DNA from: Flavobacteriales bacterium
GTDB taxonomy: Bacteria > Bacteroidota > Bacteroidia > Flavobacteriales > UBA7430
Direction of reading: 5' to 3'
Length of the DNA stretch: 17,191 nucleotides
Assembly: GCA_024959975.1 (NCBI GenBank)
Contig: JANXFM010000021.1
Span: forward strand, 1-17,191
Positions 15,229-17,191 of this stretch are shown in pieces; position 1 is the first letter of the stretch; each line of letters starts with the position of its first letter. Below the pieces are notes generated by a model, which was not told where the DNA came from, did not search any database, and saw nothing but the letters and a program-made list of their open reading frames with translations. Both the position numbers and the translations under genes were made by a program.

Positions 15229-16590
15229 ATGGAACAGGGAGAAATTGCCATAGGATTAGACATCGGAACAACAAAAATTGTTGCGATTGTTGGTCGTAAA
15301 AATGAATATGGGAAAATTGATATTCTGGGTTTTGGTAAAGCAAAATCTTTAGGAGTACAGCGTGGGGTGGTTTCAAATATTACTCAAACGATTGAGTCCA
15401 TTCAGCATGCAGTAAACGAAGCCGAAACGGATTCGGGCTTGAACCTAAGTAATTGTGTGGTTGGAATTGCGGGTCAACACATACGTTCGCTTCAACATAG
15501 TGATTACATCCTCAGGGAAAATGCTCAAGAGGTCATCACTCAGGAAGATATCGATAAGCTTGTTGAAAATGTACACAAACTAGTCATGCTTCCGGGTGAG
15601 GAGATTATTCATGTATTGCCTCAGGAATATAAAATAGATGGAGAGCCTAACCTTCACGAACCTATCGGAATGTTGGGTCGTCGTTTGGAGGCAAACCTTC
15701 ATATTGTAGTAGGACAAAAAGCCGCGATCGGAAATATTTTCTCTTGCGTAAAAAAATCTGATCTGGAGGTTTCGGGGATTACTCTTGAACCCCTGGCATC
15801 TGCAGAAGCAGTTTTGAGTGAGGAGGAAAAAGAAGCCGGCGTTTGTCTGGTAGATATTGGTGGAGGTACTACAGATGTAGCCATTTTTAAAGACGGGATT
15901 ATACGTCACACGTCTGTTATCCCTTTTGGGGGTAATGTAATTACTGAAGATATTAAGGAAGGTTGTTCTATTATTGAAAAGCAGTCTGAACTCCTGAAAA
16001 TGAAATTTGGTTCGGCCTGGCCGGGAGAAAATAGCGAAAATGAAATTGTTTCTATTCCGGGATTAAGAGGGAGAGAGCCAAAAGAAATTTCACTAAAAAT
16101 GTTGTCCAAAATTATTCATGCTCGCCTGGTAGAAATTATTGATCAGGTTTATGTTGAGGTGAAGAATTATGGACATGAAGAAGGAAAGAAAAAATTAATT
16201 GCCGGAATTGTTTTAACCGGAGGTGGTTCTCAGTTGAAGCATATCAAGCAGTTGTTTGAATATGAAACGGGAATGGATACGCGTGTTGGCTTTCCGAATG
16301 AGCATTTGGCAAAAGGCGCTCGTCCGGAATTAGAAAGTCCAATGTATGCCACAGCCATTGGTTTGGTAATGAAGGGCGTAGAGTTTAATGAGAAAAACCC
16401 TCAAATACCCAGCTTCGTTGAAGTAGAAGAAAAGCCAGACCCTGTTAACCAGTCTATTGATGAGGTAGATGCAAAAACATTACCGAGTTCGGAGCCTAGC
16501 CCAATAGGTGAAACGGATGTAAATCCTAAAGAATCCTTCTTTGATAAGTGGGTGCGAGGATTTATGAATTTTTTAGCCAATGAGGATTAA
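15229..16590 (+). CDS. ftsA: Cell division protein FtsA
   Basis: Actin-like ATPase that tethers FtsZ filaments to the membrane and recruits later division proteins. It has 453 residues. The phosphate-1 motif is GLDIGTTK, with Asp11 at its core, and the phosphate-2 motif is DIGGGTTD (209-216). The adenosine-binding motif is TGGGS (330-334). The 1C subdomain lies between the first two. A linker rich in acidic residues, Pro and Ser (about 395-435) leads to a C-terminal amphipathic helix, SFFDKWVRGFMNFLA (about 436-450), the expected membrane-targeting sequence. It sits four bases after ftsQ and 20 bases before ftsZ, the widest gap in the operon. Confidence 0.97.
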   Translation: MEQGEIAIGLDIGTTKIVAIVGRKNEYGKIDILGFGKAKSLGVQRGVVSNITQTIESIQHAVNEAETDSGLNLSNCVVGIAGQHIRSLQHSDYILRENAQEVITQEDIDKLVENVHKLVMLPGEEIIHVLPQEYKIDGEPNLHEPIGMLGRRLEANLHIVVGQKAAIGNIFSCVKKSDLEVSGITLEPLASAEAVLSEEEKEAGVCLVDIGGGTTDVAIFKDGIIRHTSVIPFGGNVITEDIKEGCSIIEKQSELLKMKFGSAWPGENSENEIVSIPGLRGREPKEISLKMLSKIIHARLVEIIDQVYVEVKNYGHEEGKKKLIAGIVLTGGGSQLKHIKQLFEYETGMDTRVGFPNEHLAKGARPELESPMYATAIGLVMKGVEFNEKNPQIPSFVEVEEKPDPVNQSIDEVDAKTLPSSEPSPIGETDVNPKESFFDKWVRGFMNFLANED

Positions 16591-16610
16591 TACAATAAAC
16601 CCCTTAAGTT

Positions 16611-17191
16611 ATGCCTGATTTAGATTTTGATATGCCACAAAACCAGTCCTCTTCGATTAAGGTGATCGGAGTAGGAGGTGGAGGTAGTAATGCCGTAAAT
16701 TACATGTATCAAAAGGGCATTAAAGGCGTAGATTTTGTGGTATGCAACACCGATCAGCAAGCCCTTGATGATAGTCCTGTCCCTACTAAAATTCAGTTGG
16801 GAGTTTCTGTAACTGAAGGTTTGGGAGCTGGAGCATGGCCACTTAAAGGTAGGATGGCTGCAGAAGAAAATATTAAGGATGTTATTGATGTTTTGGAATG
16901 CAATACCAAAATGGTGTTTATTAATGCCGGAATGGGTGGTGGAACGGGTACAGGTGCTGCACCTGTAATAGCTAAGGCAGCTAAAGACATGGATATCCTT
17001 ACGGTAGCCATTGTTACCATTCCATTTGTTTTTGAGGGTGAGCTTAGAATGTCTCAGGCTAAAGAAGGAATCGAAGAACTAAAAGAACACGTTGACTCTC
17101 TCATTGTTATCAATAATAATAAACTTCGCGAGATTTACGGGAACCTTGGCTTTAAGTCAGGTTTCGCAAAAGCAGATGAAATATTAGCCAC
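16611..17191 (+). CDS. ftsZ: Cell division GTPase FtsZ (3' partial)
   Basis: Tubulin-like GTPase that forms the division ring. The first 193 codons are present and the window ends inside the gene. A short variable N-terminus (1-15) precedes IKVIGVGGGGSNAVN. The tubulin signature GGGTGTG is at 109-115, followed by AAPVIAKAAKD and VTIPFVFEGE. NNNKLREIYGN is typical of Flavobacteriia-like FtsZ. In the loop usually written GAGANPxxG, this protein reads GAGAWPLKG (72-80), with Trp76 replacing Asn. The ATG at 16611 is preceded by a 20-bp gap with no clear promoter, so co-transcription with ftsA is expected. The C-terminal peptide that binds FtsA is outside the window. Confidence 0.97.
   Translation, partial: MPDLDFDMPQNQSSSIKVIGVGGGGSNAVNYMYQKGIKGVDFVVCNTDQQALDDSPVPTKIQLGVSVTEGLGAGAWPLKGRMAAEENIKDVIDVLECNTKMVFINAGMGGGTGTGAAPVIAKAAKDMDILTVAIVTIPFVFEGELRMSQAKEGIEELKEHVDSLIVINNNKLREIYGNLGFKSGFAKADEILA

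Noticed and set aside
16793..17020. Minus-strand 75-codon frame inside ftsZ
   Set aside because: It is opposite the conserved FtsZ glycine-rich region, and its sequence is just the complement of those codons.
3153..17191. A hidden novel system among the dcw genes
   Set aside because: Every gene from mraZ to ftsZ is a recognisable family member with intact key motifs, and no junction exceeds 20 bp, leaving no room for extra genes.

Overview
The window is a chromosomal segment from a member of the Bacteroidota, most likely Flavobacteriia or a close relative. The evidence is the gene order of the division/cell-wall (dcw) cluster, the lineage-type FtsL, FtsQ and MraY proteins, a perfect match to the Bacteroidota -7 promoter element (TAnnTTTG) before mraZ, weak or absent Shine-Dalgarno sequences, moderate-to-low GC, and an N-terminal 'PYALY' motif in the first protein. 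The genus cannot be fixed from the sequence alone.

Layout: (1) 1-1522, + strand: the 3' part of a large surface or secreted protein with a collagen-like Gly-X-Y stalk (about 96 triplets, partly built of 81-bp tandem repeats), a four-cysteine segment and a C-terminal Lcl/DUF1566-type domain. (2) 1556-2924, - strand: a two-gene unit of an alpha/beta hydrolase followed by engB (ribosome-assembly GTPase), convergent with the collagen-like gene. (3) 2925-3152: a divergent regulatory region with three 10-bp-spaced MraZ-box-like repeats, a candidate -7 element and a small palindrome. (4) 3153-17191, + strand: a compact dcw operon mraZ-rsmH-ftsL-ftsI-murE-mraY-murD-ftsW-murG-murC-ftsQ-ftsA-ftsZ, with ftsZ cut by the window edge. 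Gene junctions range from a 26-nt overlap to a 20-nt gap.

How the genes work together: MurE and MurD act in the cytoplasmic UDP-MurNAc-peptide pathway with MurC, which starts it. MraY and MurG then make lipid I and lipid II. FtsW (glycosyltransferase) and FtsI (transpeptidase) polymerise and cross-link septal peptidoglycan. FtsL and FtsQ belong to the periplasmic activating complex, and FtsA tethers FtsZ filaments to the membrane. MraZ probably represses the operon from the boxes next to its own gene, and RsmH methylates 16S rRNA. murF, ddl and murB are not in the window. MurE carries the DNPR motif of meso-diaminopimelate-adding enzymes, so a meso-DAP peptidoglycan is expected.

Most of the window is ordinary, well-conserved housekeeping DNA, and I do not see a new multi-gene system in it. 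The parts worth a second look are the repetitive collagen/Lcl-like protein at the left edge, the MraZ-box array, the run of non-ATG starts in the membrane divisome genes, and an unusual tryptophan in a nucleotide-binding loop of FtsZ.
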